DNA of 64,000 bases, from the NCBI RefSeq assembly GCF_016545825.1, contig NC_052612.1:39911738-39975737 (forward strand). The letters run 5' to 3'. Below, in pieces: positions 47,490-59,402 of the stretch (the stretch's first letter is position 1; every line of letters starts with the position of its first letter). This DNA comes from Eucalyptus grandis (taxonomy: Eukaryota > Streptophyta > Magnoliopsida > Myrtales > Myrtaceae). The notes under the pieces were generated by a model. The model was not told the origin of the DNA. It saw nothing but the letters and a program-made list of their open reading frames with translations, and made no database searches. The position numbers and the translations under genes are program-made.

Positions 47490-50400
47490 TAACCAAACAT
47501 GTGGTATCTTGACACTGGTTGTAGCAATCACGTGTGTGGAGACAAGAAAATGTTTTTTGATCTAGACGAAACGTACAACAACGTTGTAAAGTTTGGTGAT
47601 AATTCCATTGTGTCGGTGATGGGGAAAGGAACAGTGGCAATTCATCCAAAAGGGACTTCGGTATAAACTATCTCAAATGTATTGTATGTCCCTGAATTGA
47701 AAACTAATCTGTTAAGTGCTGGTCAGCTACAAGAGAAGGGATATGAAATCTCTATTAAAGGTGGGATTTGTAGAATCCAAGATGAGAAGTTGGGTTTAAT
47801 TGCTGAAGTCAAAATGACGGGCAATCGGATGTTTCCATTGTATCTCCACAACACTACAAATTCATGTTTCTCTGCAAGATTGAAGGAGGAAGCCTGGTTA
47901 TGGCATTTTTGCTATGGGCGTCTTAATTTCGGTGGGTTGCGAACACTATATAAAAAAGAGATGGTGGAGGGTCTTCCTCAAATCTCTGCTCCTTTGGAAA
48001 TTTGTGAAGATCGTGTTGTTAGCAAGCAACATCGTGCTCAATTTCCACAAAGAAAATCGTGGAGAGAAAAAAGTCCGTTGGCGTTGGTTCATTCAGATAT
48101 TTGCGGACCAATATCTCCAATTTCCAATGGAGGTAAATGGTATATCATTACCTTCATCGATGATTTTAGTCGGAAAATTTGGGTGTATTTTTGCAAGAAA
48201 AATCTGAAGCTTTTGCGGCTTTCAAGAACTTCAAAGCACTTGTTGAAAAGGATGGAGGAAATCAAATAAAGGTCCTTCGCACAGATTGTGGTGGAGAGTA
48301 CAACTCGCTTGAGTTTACAGATTTTTGTATGAAGCATGGGATCAAGAGACAACTTACAGTAGCCTATACACCACAGCAAAATGGCGTATGTGAGAGGAAG
48401 AATCGTACCATTCTGAATATGGTGCGAAGTCTCTTGAGGGGAAGTGGAATTCCAAAAAGTTTCTGGCCTGAAGCAGTCAATTGGAGCACTCATATTTTAA
48501 ATAGAAGTCCCACTCTAGCTGTTCAAAATATGACACCGGAAGAAGCATGGATGGGCCAAAGACCTGCAGTAGATCACTTTAGGATTTTTGGGTGTATTGC
48601 CTACGCCCATGTTCTTGACCAAAAGAGGAAGAAGCTAGATGACAGGGGAGTTAAATGTGTTTTTCTTGGCATTAGTGATCAATCAAAAGCCTATAAACTT
48701 TATAATCTTATGACCAAGAAAATCATTATCAGCCGTGATGTGATATTTGATGAAGAACAAACTTGGCCGTGGGGTGAACAAGGTGTTGGTAAGCAAATTC
48801 CAACGAATTTTGAAGATGAAAATGGGCTGGTGCAGCAATCCATAACAACCCAAATCGCCATAGGTAGTGTCCAAAGTACAACAGTAGTTGCGGAACCTGA
48901 AGATCGGCCTCATCGTGTTCGACGGAGGCCTGCATGGATGAGTGATTATGAAGTAACATGAGTTGATCAATATGAAGATCCACTTATCCATTTTGCTTTG
49001 TTTTCAGATTGTGATCCAACAACTTTTGATGAAGCAGTACAAAAAGAAAATTGGAGGATAGCAATGGATGAAGAAATTGCAGCTATTGAGAGGAATAACA
49101 CTTGGGAGTTAACAGATCTTTCAAAAGGACACAAAACAATCGGAGTCAAGTGGGTGTACAAGACAAAATTGAACAAGAATGGTGAGTTGATAAGTATAAG
49201 GCGCGCTTGGTGGCGAAAGGCTACAAGCAGGAATTTGGAGTGGATTACAAAGAAGTATTTGCACCTGTAGCAAGACTTGACACATCAGATTAGTAATTGC
49301 ATTAGCAGCGTAGAATTCATGGCCTATCTTCCAATTGGATGTGAAGTCAGCATTCTTGCATGGTGATCTTCAAGAAAAGGTATTTGTTGATCAACCTTCT
49401 GGTTATGTGAAGCTCGGTAGTGAACATAAAGTTTATAAATTAAAAAATGCACTATATGGGTTAAAACAAGCTCCCCGAGCTTGGTATAGTCACATTGATG
49501 CCTATTTCTTGAAGAAAGGTTTTAGAAAATGTCCATATGAGCATACACTCTTTATTAAAATTGGTAATGGTGGAAAGTTGCTTCTTGTATGCTTATATGT
49601 GGATGATCTTATTTTTACTGGGAGTGATAGTGCCATGTTTGACAAATTCAAGGAGTCTATGATGGATGAATTTGAGATGACTGATCTTGGATTGATGCAT
49701 TATTTTCTGGGCATAAGTTATTCAATTTGCAGCTGGAATCTTTATGTCTCAAAAGAAGTATGTTCAAGAGATTTTGGACAGGTTTCAAATGAATAATTGT
49801 AACCCTGTGACTACTCCAACTGAAGTTGGATTGAAGCTCTTGAAAGATCCTTATGGAAGCAAGGTGGATAGCACTCTCTACAAGCAGATTGTTGGAAGCC
49901 TGATGTATTTGATGGGGACAAGACCAGATATCATGCATGCTGTGAGCCTTATAAGCGGTATATGGAGCACCCAACTGAGTTACATTTACAAGCTGCAAAA
50001 AGGATTTTTCGCTATTTGCAAGGAACTAAAAATTTTGGGCTGTTCTATAGAAAGGGAGAAAAGTCAGATTTGTTTGGGTGTACAAATAGCGATTACGCTG
50101 GAGATGTTGATGATAGAAGAAGTACTTCAGGGTATGTATTCATGCTTGGTTCGGGGCGGTTTCATGGTCTTCAAAGAAGCAATCAATTGTTACTTTATCA
50201 ACAACTGAAGCAGAATTTGTTGCTGTAACTTCATGCGCTTGTCAAGCCATATGGTTACGGAAGATTCTTGAAGAGATTCAGTTCAAACAGCAAAAAACAA
50301 CTATAATCTATTGTGACAATAGCTTAGCTATCAAGCTGTCCAAAAATCCAGTTCTACATGGGAGGAGCAAGCATATAGATGTGAAGTACCACTTCTTAAG

Positions 50401-50548
50401 AGATCTTACAAAGGATGAAGTAGTTGAGCTAGTTTTCTGTAGAAGTGAAGATCAAGTGACTGATATATTCACCAAGCCTCTAAAGTTGTCCATGTTTCAG
50501 AAGTTGAGAAAGCTCCTTGGTGTTTGTTTGTTGGATATTCCAAATTGA
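47490..50548 (+). pseudogene. copia pol (protease, integrase, RT, RNase H), disrupted
   Basis: Protease WYLDTGCSNHVCG is at about 47500-47540. GAG-pre-integrase VPELKTNLLSAGQL begins at 47688. The integrase core (LVHSDICGPISP, FIDDFSRKIWVYF, then AYTPQQNGVCERKNRT) runs from 47682 to 48961. RT runs from about 49000 (WRIAMDEEIAAIERNNTWEL, LDVKSAFLHGDLQE, LYGLKQAPRAWY, CLYVDDLIFTG) to 49796. RNase H carries SDYAGDVDDRRSTSGY, then KHIDVKYHFLRDL, and ends VCLLDIPN-stop at 50548. Several frameshifts and stops occur. Confidence 0.9.
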
Positions 50549-50598
50549 GAGAAGGTCCTTTAAATTGATTGTTTGCAACATTAGTTTAAGGGAGGGAA

Positions 50599-50875
50599 TG
50601 TTGAATGAGTCAATGTTTCTGGTTTGTTTTTATGTGTTAATAGTCTATTATGTGGATTGGTTGTTGTACGTGTGAAGTTAGTGGGCTATGGTGGTTACTT
50701 GTTTTTGTAAAGCCTATATAAAGGCTAAGGCGTCAGTTTTTTTTTTTTTTTTTTTTATATGTGTGGGTGTAAAAACAGACGGTTCCTCTGTTCTTGTGCA
50801 TCTCCTTTGTTCTCCTCTGTTTTAGCGCTACTCTTGTGCATATCTGCACATCTGTATCTCCTATGGTTTTTAACA
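50599..50875 (+). repeat. 3' LTR of the plus-strand copia element
   Basis: 277 bp. It carries a 20-T run where the 5' LTR has 8 T, accounting for all of the length difference. Confidence 0.92.
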
Positions 50876-51890
50876 CCCTTGTCATCCCTGTCCACCATAA
50901 TCCCCAGCTCCTCGCACTCCTTGATCTTCTCGTCCGTCAACACGTCCCTTGCTTGGCCCTTTGGGTTTCGGTAATACGTGGGCGGTGGCGGTGGCATGAA
51001 CTCGAACCCACCAACGGCGCTCTGCATCCTCATCTCCTTCAGCGTCCAGAAGATGTCCTCGCTCATCAGCGCCAGATGCTGCACCCCCGGGCCCTCGTTG
51101 TGCTCCAGGTATGTTTGGATTGGGCTCCTCCTCTTCGTCTCGAACACTGGCTTGGTCATTGGCAGGAGGACCGTCTCATCGTTGTTCGCCAGCGTGATCG
51201 AGTTAAGCCCACTCTCCTCAGTCCCAATGTCGTCCTCGGTGAACTTAGCAAACTCATGGAAGCCGGTGAACCTCTTCTAGTACGAGACCACCGGACTGAG
51301 CTTATGGACACTCCCGACGGCATGGTCGAGCCTCTGGATTCCAAAGTCTAGCGGGAAGGAGGAGACCTCGTCCAACGGCTTGAACCGAGGCAAGAACTAG
51401 GAGTTTGGAGAGGAGTTGTTGCGATTGGAAGCCTGGGTTTTGTAGCTAACATAGCGGAAAACAACGTGACCATAAAGGTGGACCTCAGCGATGGTGGCGG
51501 CACTATCGAGGATGACCGGCGGGGAGACCGGCCTTGCACCATAGGTGATGCTAATGTGGAAGGCAGTAGCGGCATCCTCAACCTCAACCTCGACGGCACG
51601 GACGCCTAGCCCGTGCTTGGTAGCAAAGGTGACACAGGCGGAATAGGAAAATGAGGGGAGGGATGCTATGGAGGAGGGTTGGAGGCCGCCAGAGGTGGCA
51701 ATGGATGGGCAATAGGGAGCAATGAAGAGGAGGCAGAGGTCGTTGGAGCTTCAGAGATAGGAGGCATGAGTGTTGTTGCCAGTGGAGAGGTTGGACTTTG
51801 CGACAACGGGCATGCCAAGGCCCCAAGAGAAGCGGCGAGAGGCTCTGGTGGCGTCGGTGCACCACAACTCAACGTGGTGGAAGTGGCGGG
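50876..51890 (-). pseudogene. HPPD copy 2, remainder of exon 1, decayed
   Basis: The minus strand carries TKPVFETKRRSPIQTYLEHN, EGPGVQHLALMSEDIF and GGFEFMPPPPPTYYRN, clearly HPPD, up to the equivalent of about residue 38. There it breaks off against the LTR-like DNA at 51891. The W of SWFLPRF is a stop (CTAGTT on this strand, near 51399) and further frame breaks occur. GC content is lower than in copies 1 and 3, with many C-to-T type changes. Not functional. Confidence 0.93.
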
Positions 51891-53065
51891 TGTTGGAAAA
51901 AACTTCTTTACTATTTTAAAGTTGATAAAACCTTTCCACTGTCTAATCTGAACAGACTTTAAGGTCAAAGTCTAAAGACCGACAACTTTAGGATCAAAGT
52001 CTACTTACCTTGCCGCGTCAGACAAGTATTAGCTCCGCTTGCCGCGTCGCCGTCACCTTTTCCGCCCGAAACCCTGGCTGCCACCGCTTAGCACGCCCCT
52101 TCGTGAAGCCCCGATCCCGGTCTCGACAGGCCAACTAGATCTGGTTGCCATCGCCGTGCGTCGTTCTCTTATCCTATGGAACGACCAGCCACTGCTGTCC
52201 TCCGCGTCGCCGCCATCGTCAACGCTGACTTGCCGTCCCAGCCCCTCCATCAGCGCCGCGTTTAGGCAAAGAGAGGAGGAAGCATTGCGTCAGTCACGAC
52301 TTGGGTCGAATCCGAGTAGGGTTTTGTAGAACAAGTGGGTTGCCGGGCAAGGTTTCGTAGAGCAAGTGTCCTAGCTCCTTTTAAAAAAGGGGCCCGGTTT
52401 CTCCACACGAGCCAGGCTTTCTTTGGGCTGGTCCTAACCCGGGGACCCGACCCAAGTCGCATTTTAATAATATAATATAATATAATATGTTTAAAATAAA
52501 AATAAAAATTTATTTTCCAGAAACTAAAAAATAAAAAGATCCATATTTTCCCAAAAAAGCCAAAAAGTTAGAAAAATGCCAAAAATGATTTATATTTTCA
52601 GAAAAAGATCAAAAATCCAAAAACTGCTTTTTATGTCCAAAAATGAGAAAAAAATCCAAAAAATGCTTTTTCGTCCAAAAATAGAAAAAGACCAAAAATG
52701 TTTTTTCTCCACAAATGCATGAAAAATCCATCAAAAATCCAAAAGCTTTAGGGTTTAAACAAGATTAGGTACCGAAATGGCATTAGTGATTAACTAGTAT
52801 AATCGGGTTCCGATCCTAAATTTTTTGATTGCGCAGAAACGAGTATTTCTCTCGATATTTCGTTTGGGTTTCCAATCGACCCATTTCAGATCGATTAGTG
52901 GCGACTCCGTTTTAAAATTAATTTGCAAGTTAAAAACTTGGACTATTAAGTCGTGAATTTGTGGATTTGGGAGAGTTCGGGCTAAGCCTAATGGACATAG
53001 CCGAACCATTAGCCTCCGCAAGGCGCTCGCCCCGATCGTGCACTGGAAAAAAAGAGGTCGTGACA
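51891..53065. mobile_element. Probable solo LTR or LTR-like insertion (TG...CA)
   Basis: Begins TGTTGGAAAA exactly where HPPD copy 2 ends, and ends GGTCGTGACA where TRM8-flank sequence resumes. Inside are a GC-rich block (52020-52440), then long stretches of AAAAATCCAAAAA words and a segment with GATTAGTGGCGACTCCG, features common in plant gypsy LTRs. The flanking five bases (GCGGG, CTTTG) do not match, so the boundary may reflect recombination. Confidence 0.5.
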
Positions 53066-54260
53066 CTTTGAAAGATTGAGATATTTCTTAAATGCAAAAG
53101 TAAAATTGCATACCTGTTTCTTCGTTACTTATTCTGTCTTCCTTTTTTTCTCTGGTTGTTTTGTACCTTATTTTTTTGGCCAACTATATATACACATTAT
53201 TATTGCATTTAAACCTCGCCACTTTGAAATTTCATAAAGCGACTTTTTTTAGTAGCACTACAGCTTTAATGTCAAGACTTGGCAGATACGGCGCAATTAG
53301 CCAATCTAATTGGATTTACAAAATAGATCATTAACAAAATGCTTCCTATTTGTTAGGCAATGGACCGTAAAAAGTTGCACTTTTCAGTGTGTTCCTTCTC
53401 CAAAATATGATTATATTCATGCTTTTAGAGTATCAATTAGGGTTTCACTGGTCACGTTGGTCTCGCAGGTGGTTTTACGAGCTTCGTTCGGTGGTTCAAG
53501 CGGATTGATGGTACCGTGAAGTTGACCGGGTTTTTCATGTTAATAGTGCAGGGTCCATGTTGATAGTTACATCTTGAAGTGCTTTCATAAATAATTGTTG
53601 AGAGCTTTGCTATGACCTGGTCGATAAAATGACTCAAGGGCCAATTGCTTTTCTTGTGAAGGGAAGCTGACGTGATAGACCTTAAGATCACGCTTAATTC
53701 TGAAGTTTGGGATGTCCTGGTATCCCATGAATGTTACTTTGTTGATGCCGGAGTGTGTTATCCATTGTATGCCGGGAACTGCTCTGGATGTAACTTGTCG
53801 TTAATTTCGTAAGAGAGAAAGTACTTTTGAATTGTTTGATTTTTTTTTAACCTTTCCATGTTTTTTATCCGCTAATTTTGCTCCCCAGGTAGCCACTGTT
53901 CCATTTCACCGATCCCTCTTCTACTATGGGTGCTTCCTTCAGTCGTCGCCGGACACCTCACATTTCGTGCGAGCATGTCGTCCTTACCATGCAAGGGACT
54001 ATAGTATGGCAATAATATCTTGCTTGCCAGCGTAAGTTGTGATGCCCCATCTTCTAGGCTATGTGAATTTGCATTCTGGGAGTATACCATTGTCTGCTGT
54101 TCGATTTCTGTGTTTTTATAATTTGCTAAAAATCTGTCTCTACGGATGAGAGACGAGAGAGAGAGATGATCTCTACCTTCAAGCTTTGCCTAGAAAGCCA
54201 TTCTTCTGATTGGAGTTTGAAGTACTTAGGATTGTTGTCACACAATACACCACAAGAGTT
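53066..54260 (+). pseudogene. Third TRM8-derived piece: 3' flank, 5'-UTR intron and truncated exon start
   Basis: Closely parallels 23836-25045. It starts CTTTGAAAGATTGAGATATTTC and includes GAGCTTTGCTATGACCTGG, the ATGAGAGACGAGAGAGAG exon-start relic (about 54146) and GATTGGAGTTTGAAGTACTT. An 18-20 base part of the exon (AACAATCAACTGGC) is missing compared with 24960. No protein potential. Confidence 0.8.
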
Positions 54261-57200
54261 TGGCTAATGGATTGTTAAGTCTAGACTTAAGGGCTTTTCC
54301 AAGCTCATACCAATTCACCAATTCGCGACTTAGGTTCAAGTATTTTAACATGCAATTGATTTTCAATTAGGAATCGACACTAATCTATTTTTGGTGGGTC
54401 GATTAAAAACCCAAGTAAAATAACAAGAGATTTACTTTACTCCTACGAACTAGAGATTTGGGTACGGGGACTTGGCTTACGCTAGATTTTTCTAACGCTC
54501 TTTCGGTACCATTTCTTTTATTTTGAAAAAAATATTTTTGCAAGTGGCTTGGATTAATTTTAAATTAATTTCCCTGACATGTGAAGCGATTATGCAGGTG
54601 TGCAATCCACCAATTTAACATCCAAATAAACAAATGAATAGATTACAAAACTTACATTAAAGCAACGAAAGCATCTGCAATGTTAAATTAAAATCCACAT
54701 CAACAATTCTAGATATAATTTCTAATTAACACGCAATTTCTCTTTTTTTGTTTTCACTTAATTAACGAGAATCTAATTTATATGCGATGCTAATCTAACA
54801 TGCAATAATATGACATAGCAATATGACCTAAGCTATATGACATAAATAAAATACAAGCATGCAGTCTATCCTAACGAATGAAATGAATTTATTCTAAGAA
54901 ATTTTTTTTGTGTTTTTCATGAAATTCGAAATTAAAAAAATACAAAAACTATCTATCTAAATTAAGATTTTATCCAGCTTATATTAAGGATCATGTCGGA
55001 CCAAATCCTAATTCAAATTAAGATATTATCTTAATTTAACAATCTCTAACTTAAGATGCAATATATCTTAGAAATCAATCTAAACTTAAAATGAAACATG
55101 AAATTGTATCTTAAGATGCAATGACGTGCAAAGAATGCCATAATCTAATTTTATTTTATTTTGATTTTTCTTTTATGAAATTCGAAATTTAAAATTGCCA
55201 AACAATTAAACATGCAATCTAAATTAAAGAAAACTAACATCCTAAATGAATGTATTTTTTGGATTTTTTTATTTTTAAAAATTCGAAATAAAATCTCTAT
55301 ATCCCTAAATATCCCTAAAACAAACCTAGAAAAATATTTTTGATTTTTCTTTTTATAAAAATAAAATTGATTCAAACCAATATCTAAGATAGGATCGATA
55401 AGATCATATCTCGCGCAATTTTTAAATAAATTGCTAATCAAATCTCGAGGTAGAAAATCGGATTGGCGATTTTTTCAGTGGTGCAAGGACGAAGTGGATT
55501 TCGGACGAAAATCGAACTATTAATCTCAAATTTCAGAGCAATTTCATGTCGCAATCTCAATCAATCATACATTAGGAATAATTATACTAAGAAAACCAAA
55601 TAAAGCAAAATAAAATGAAATAATAAAAAGAAAATAAAATAGAACAAACTACCTAATGTGATTTTTCCATTTTTTCCTTTTTAGCTTATGCTTTCCAAAC
55701 AACGTTGGCAGCTTGTGGTGGGTCACCGTATCGGAGCTCCGGCGAGAGGGACCAGCAGGCGAGATGGGCTAGCGATTTAGAGCTACTGCGGCGTTGCCGT
55801 CGCGAGCTGCTGCAGGGACGCGGAGGCGCAGTGACCGGCGTGGGTTGGCGTCAGCAGCAGCGACCAGCGGGCAAGGGGGCGGAGCAGCTCAGAGTCGCCG
55901 GCGGTTGCTGTGGCGTTGACGACGGTCTGAGGTGCGCGCGGAGCAGGGCGTCGTTGCTGGTGCAGAGGGGACCGCCGGGAGTCGGACTAGAGGCAGAGGC
56001 GTGCGGCGGTGGATCGGCGCTCGGTGGAGTCGATGGCTGCTCCGGAGGCGATTCGGCAGCAACGGCGGAGGATCGGCGTCGGGCTGTGACTTCGTCGGGC
56101 TGGTGGAACGGCTCGGAGCGGATCTGCTGGGTGTCGGAGCAAAGGCGTCGCGGGTGAAGCGAGGCACGGTGCGGCAGAGGAAAACCCGAGCGGTTGCAGC
56201 GACGAGCGAGCAAGAGAAGGTGTCGGGCTGTCGCAGGCGGATCGGCGATGAACGGACCAGGAGCAGCGTCGGGGTCGTCGCGGATCGGCACAGTGGCGGC
56301 TTCGTCAGGCTGGTGGAGCGGCTTGGCAGCAGCGTAGGCTTCGCGGGCAGAGCAGAGCCGGGTCGTCGCGAGTCGGGGCGGGCTGCAGGCCAGACGGGAC
56401 GCGACGGTGGCGGGCGGAGCGACGAGCGGCGATGGTTGGCGGTCACTCAGGCGCGGGAGCGTCGACCGGCAGGAGGCGAGCTGCTGCGGGATGGGCTGCA
56501 GGAGTGACGAGGGTGCGCTCGCGGGTTGCGGGGTGTGGTCTGCTGGCGCGGATGAGGGGGACTCCGGCGCGGTGGCGAGCAGCGCCGGGTGGAGGTGCAG
56601 GCGGCAGGTAGACGCCGGCGGAGGCGGTGCCGGCGTTGGCTGGTGCAGACACGGCAAAAGAACCCCTTGGAGAAGATGAACAGTAGGGTCTTGTCAATTG
56701 TTTTTTTTTTTCCTTTTTTTTTTTTTTTTCTTTTCCCCCTGCTGGTCGGACACTTTTCTCCCTGACCAGTTCTCTTTTCTCCTTCTCTCTCTCTGCTTTT
56801 GCGTCGATTTCTCTTCGACTGAAGAGAAAACAGAAAAACCCCGATTGTGGCCGAGTATTCAATGTGCGGCCCCTTCCACAAACATTTAATCTATTTTTAG
56901 GCCACGAGTTAAGATTTTAATTTTTTTAAATTCGTATCCACAAAAATTCTTTTTTTCAAATACAATATTTACCTTTGATACGATTTAAGATTGCAAGAGA
57001 ATTCTTCTAAAATTTGAAATTTCACACAAATAAATCCGTAAAATCTTTATGAGGATACGAGCTTGGGCCGATTTAATCCCTTCGTGGGCTTAATCCAATT
57101 CACCAAATTAAAGTTTTGAACTATCAATTTGAACCAATTTATCAATGTAAATACAAATTAAAATAAATGCACCTAAAACTATATGCTATGCGATTAATTA

Positions 57201-57293
57201 ATTAACTAGTATTTTTTTAGGAGTTAAAATTAATCCCTAATTTTTTAATGCGATAAATGACTAAACTGGATCGTTAAAATTTAGATGTCAACA
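54261..57293. mobile_element. 3.0-kb insertion, possible solo LTR, with a GC-rich 1-kb core
   Basis: Interrupts the HPPD/TRM8 flank between CACAAGAGTT and ATACTATAAGG, which are close neighbours in copy 1 (25040-25065). It starts TGGCTAATGG and ends AGATGTCAACA (on the minus strand TGTTGACATCTAAA...). The outer 1.4 kb and 0.6 kb are strongly AT-rich. The core 55690-56680 is very GC-rich and opens in several frames by composition. A GGAGAAGATGAACAGTA word near 56668 is shared with the tract at 522-536. About 12 bases of the target appear lost; no target duplication is seen. Confidence 0.5.
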
Positions 57294-57712
57294 ATACTAT
57301 AAGGTGGAAAACAGTTCATGGGCAAAGGGTATGGGAGCTGTCGTCATGATACTCATGTTCGCCCTGATTGGGTCCGCATGAATTGCTTTGCTATGCAAAT
57401 TCTGCCAATAGCCATATTGTGGGTCTTGATACATACATTTGAAAGGTGATACAAGTCCTGGTAAGCTCCTAAATAAATTAAGAGAGCTCATTTTCATGTT
57501 ATGAATAGTTTTGAGGGGACCACAACTTGAATGGCCCCAGTGGTGATTGGAGTCGCTATCGTGACGTCGAAAGGCCAATTGTATATGGTCTACAATAGAG
57601 ACAATGATGAACTCAACAATATACAATTGACAAACTATGCTTGCCACTAGAAACCCAGACTTATGTAAACAAATGGCCAAATGCATCCATTTAGGTGGAG
57701 CTAGCCCCAAAA
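57294..57712. other. HPPD copy 3 3' flank
   Basis: Matches 25060-25320 of copy 1 (GGTGGAAAAC.GTTCATGGGCAAAGGGTATG). It leads into the tandem array. No gene. Confidence 0.7.
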
Positions 57713-59333
57713 GTATACAATGACAAACTATGCTTGCCACTAGAAACCTAGGCTTAGGTAAACAAATGGCCAAATGCATCTGTTCAGGTGGAGTCGGCCC
57801 TAAGACTCGTCGTGCCTCAAGCGTCTTGTTGGCTCATGCCATGTCGTGCACTCTCCCATTTGATGATAGAGAAATTTCCGTTATCGTTCATCAAACAAGC
57901 ACAATCGCACCCCAAATTAATTAGCACATAGTGTTTTATTCTACTATAATTAGCACTCAAAAGTATACAATGACAAAATATGCTTGCCACTAGAAACCCA
58001 GGCTTAGGTAAACAAATGGCCAAATGCATCCATTTAGGTGGAGCCGGCCCCAAGACTTGCCGTGCCTCAAGCGTCTTGCAAGCTCATACCATGTCGTGCA
58101 CTCTCCCATTTGATGATAGAGAAAACTTTCTGTTATCGTTCATCAAAGAAGCACAACCGCACCCCAAATTTAGTGGCAAAGAGTGTTTTATTCCACTACA
58201 ATTAGCACTCAAAAGTATACAATGACAAACTATGCTTCCCATTAGAAACCCAAGCTTAGATAAATAAATGGCCAAATGCATCCATTCAGGCGAGCCGGCC
58301 CCAAGACTTAGTCTCAAGCGTCTTGCTGGCTCATGCCATGTCGTGCACTCTCCCATTTGATGATAGAGAACTTTCTGCTATCGTTCATCAGAGAAGCACA
58401 ATTGCACCCCAAATTCATTTGCAAAGAGTGTTTTATTCCACTATAATTAGCACTCAAAAGTATACAATGACAAACTATGCTTGCCACTAGAAACCCAGGC
58501 TTAGGTAAACAAATGGCCAAATGCATCCATTTAGGCGGAGTGGCCTCAAGACTCGCTATGCCTCAAGCGTCTTGTTGGCTCATGCCATGTTGTGCACTCT
58601 CCTATTTGATGATAGAGAACTTTCCGTTATCATCCTATTTGATGATAGAGAACTTTCCGTTATCATTCATCAAGAAGCACAATTGCACCCCAAATTCATT
58701 GGCAAAGAGTGTTTTATTCCACTATAATTAGCATTCAAAAGTATACAATGACAAAATATGCTTGCCACTAGAAACCCAGGCTTAGGTAAACAAATGGCCA
58801 AATGCATCCATTTAGGCGGAGCCGGCCTCAAGACTCGCTATGCCTCAAGTGTCTTGTTGGCTCATGCCATGTTGTGCACTCTCCTATTTGATGATAGAGA
58901 ACTTTCCGTTATCATTCATCAAGAAGCACAATTGCACCCCAAATTCATTGGCAAAGAGTGTTTTATTCCACTATAATTAGCACTCAAAAGTATACAATGA
59001 CAAACTATGCTTGCCACTAGAAACCCAAGCTTAGGTAAACAAATGGCCAAATGCATCCATTCAGGCGGAGCCGGCCTCGAGACTTGCTGTGCCTCAAGCG
59101 TCTTGTTGGCTCATGCCATGTCGTGCATTCTCCCATTTGATGATAGAGAACTTTCCGTTATCGTTCATCAGAGAAGCACAATCGCACCCCAAATTCTTTG
59201 GCAAAGAGTGTTTTATTCCACTATTATTAGCACTCAAAAGTATACAATGACAAACTATGCTTACCACTAGAAACCCAGGCTTAGGTAAACAAATGGCCAA
59301 ATGCATCCATTCAGGCGGAGCCGGCCCTAAAAG
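57713..59333. repeat. Tandem array of about 250-bp units carrying the end of HPPD exon 2
   Basis: The marker word GTATACAA recurs at 57713, 57963, 58215, 58460, 58741, 58990, 59240 and 59333, spacings of about 250, 252, 245, 281, 249, 250 and 93. Each full unit holds a short piece equivalent to the last codons of HPPD (GACTCGCCGTGCCTCAAGCG on the plus strand, EARR region) and its 3' flank. The 281-bp unit is explained by a 32-bp internal duplication (CCTATTTGATGATAGAGAAC, 58590-58655). Copy 1 of HPPD has only one such unit plus the 93-bp partial. Confidence 0.93.
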
Positions 59334-59402
59334 TATACAACAACAAACTATGCTTGCCACTAGAAACCAGGCTTAGGTAAACTAATGGCCAAAAGCATCC
59401 AT

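Larger units (their letters stand above)
46046..50875 (+). mobile_element. Full-length Ty1/copia retrotransposon inserted in HPPD copy 2 exon 1
   Basis: LTRs 46046-46310 (265 bp) and 50599-50875 (277 bp) both begin TGTTGAATGAG and end TTTTTAACA. The PBS TGGTATCGGAGC (46312-46323) is one base inside. A purine tract AAGGGAGGGAA precedes the 3' LTR. Internal gene order is gag, protease, integrase, RT, RNase H. The LTRs differ by five substitutions plus a 12-T expansion (T8 versus T20), so it is a fairly recent insertion. A clean 5-bp target duplication is not visible (CCATC versus CCCTT). Internal stops make it defective. Confidence 0.93.

Noticed and set aside
55705..56680. Long overlapping open frames on both strands
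   Set aside because: All lie in the GC-rich core of the 3-kb insertion and show only biased composition, without domain or splice context.
57713..59333. CRISPR-like regular repeats
   Set aside because: Units are about 250 bp, almost wholly repeated, with no short spacers, in a plant nuclear setting. A tandem duplication explains them.
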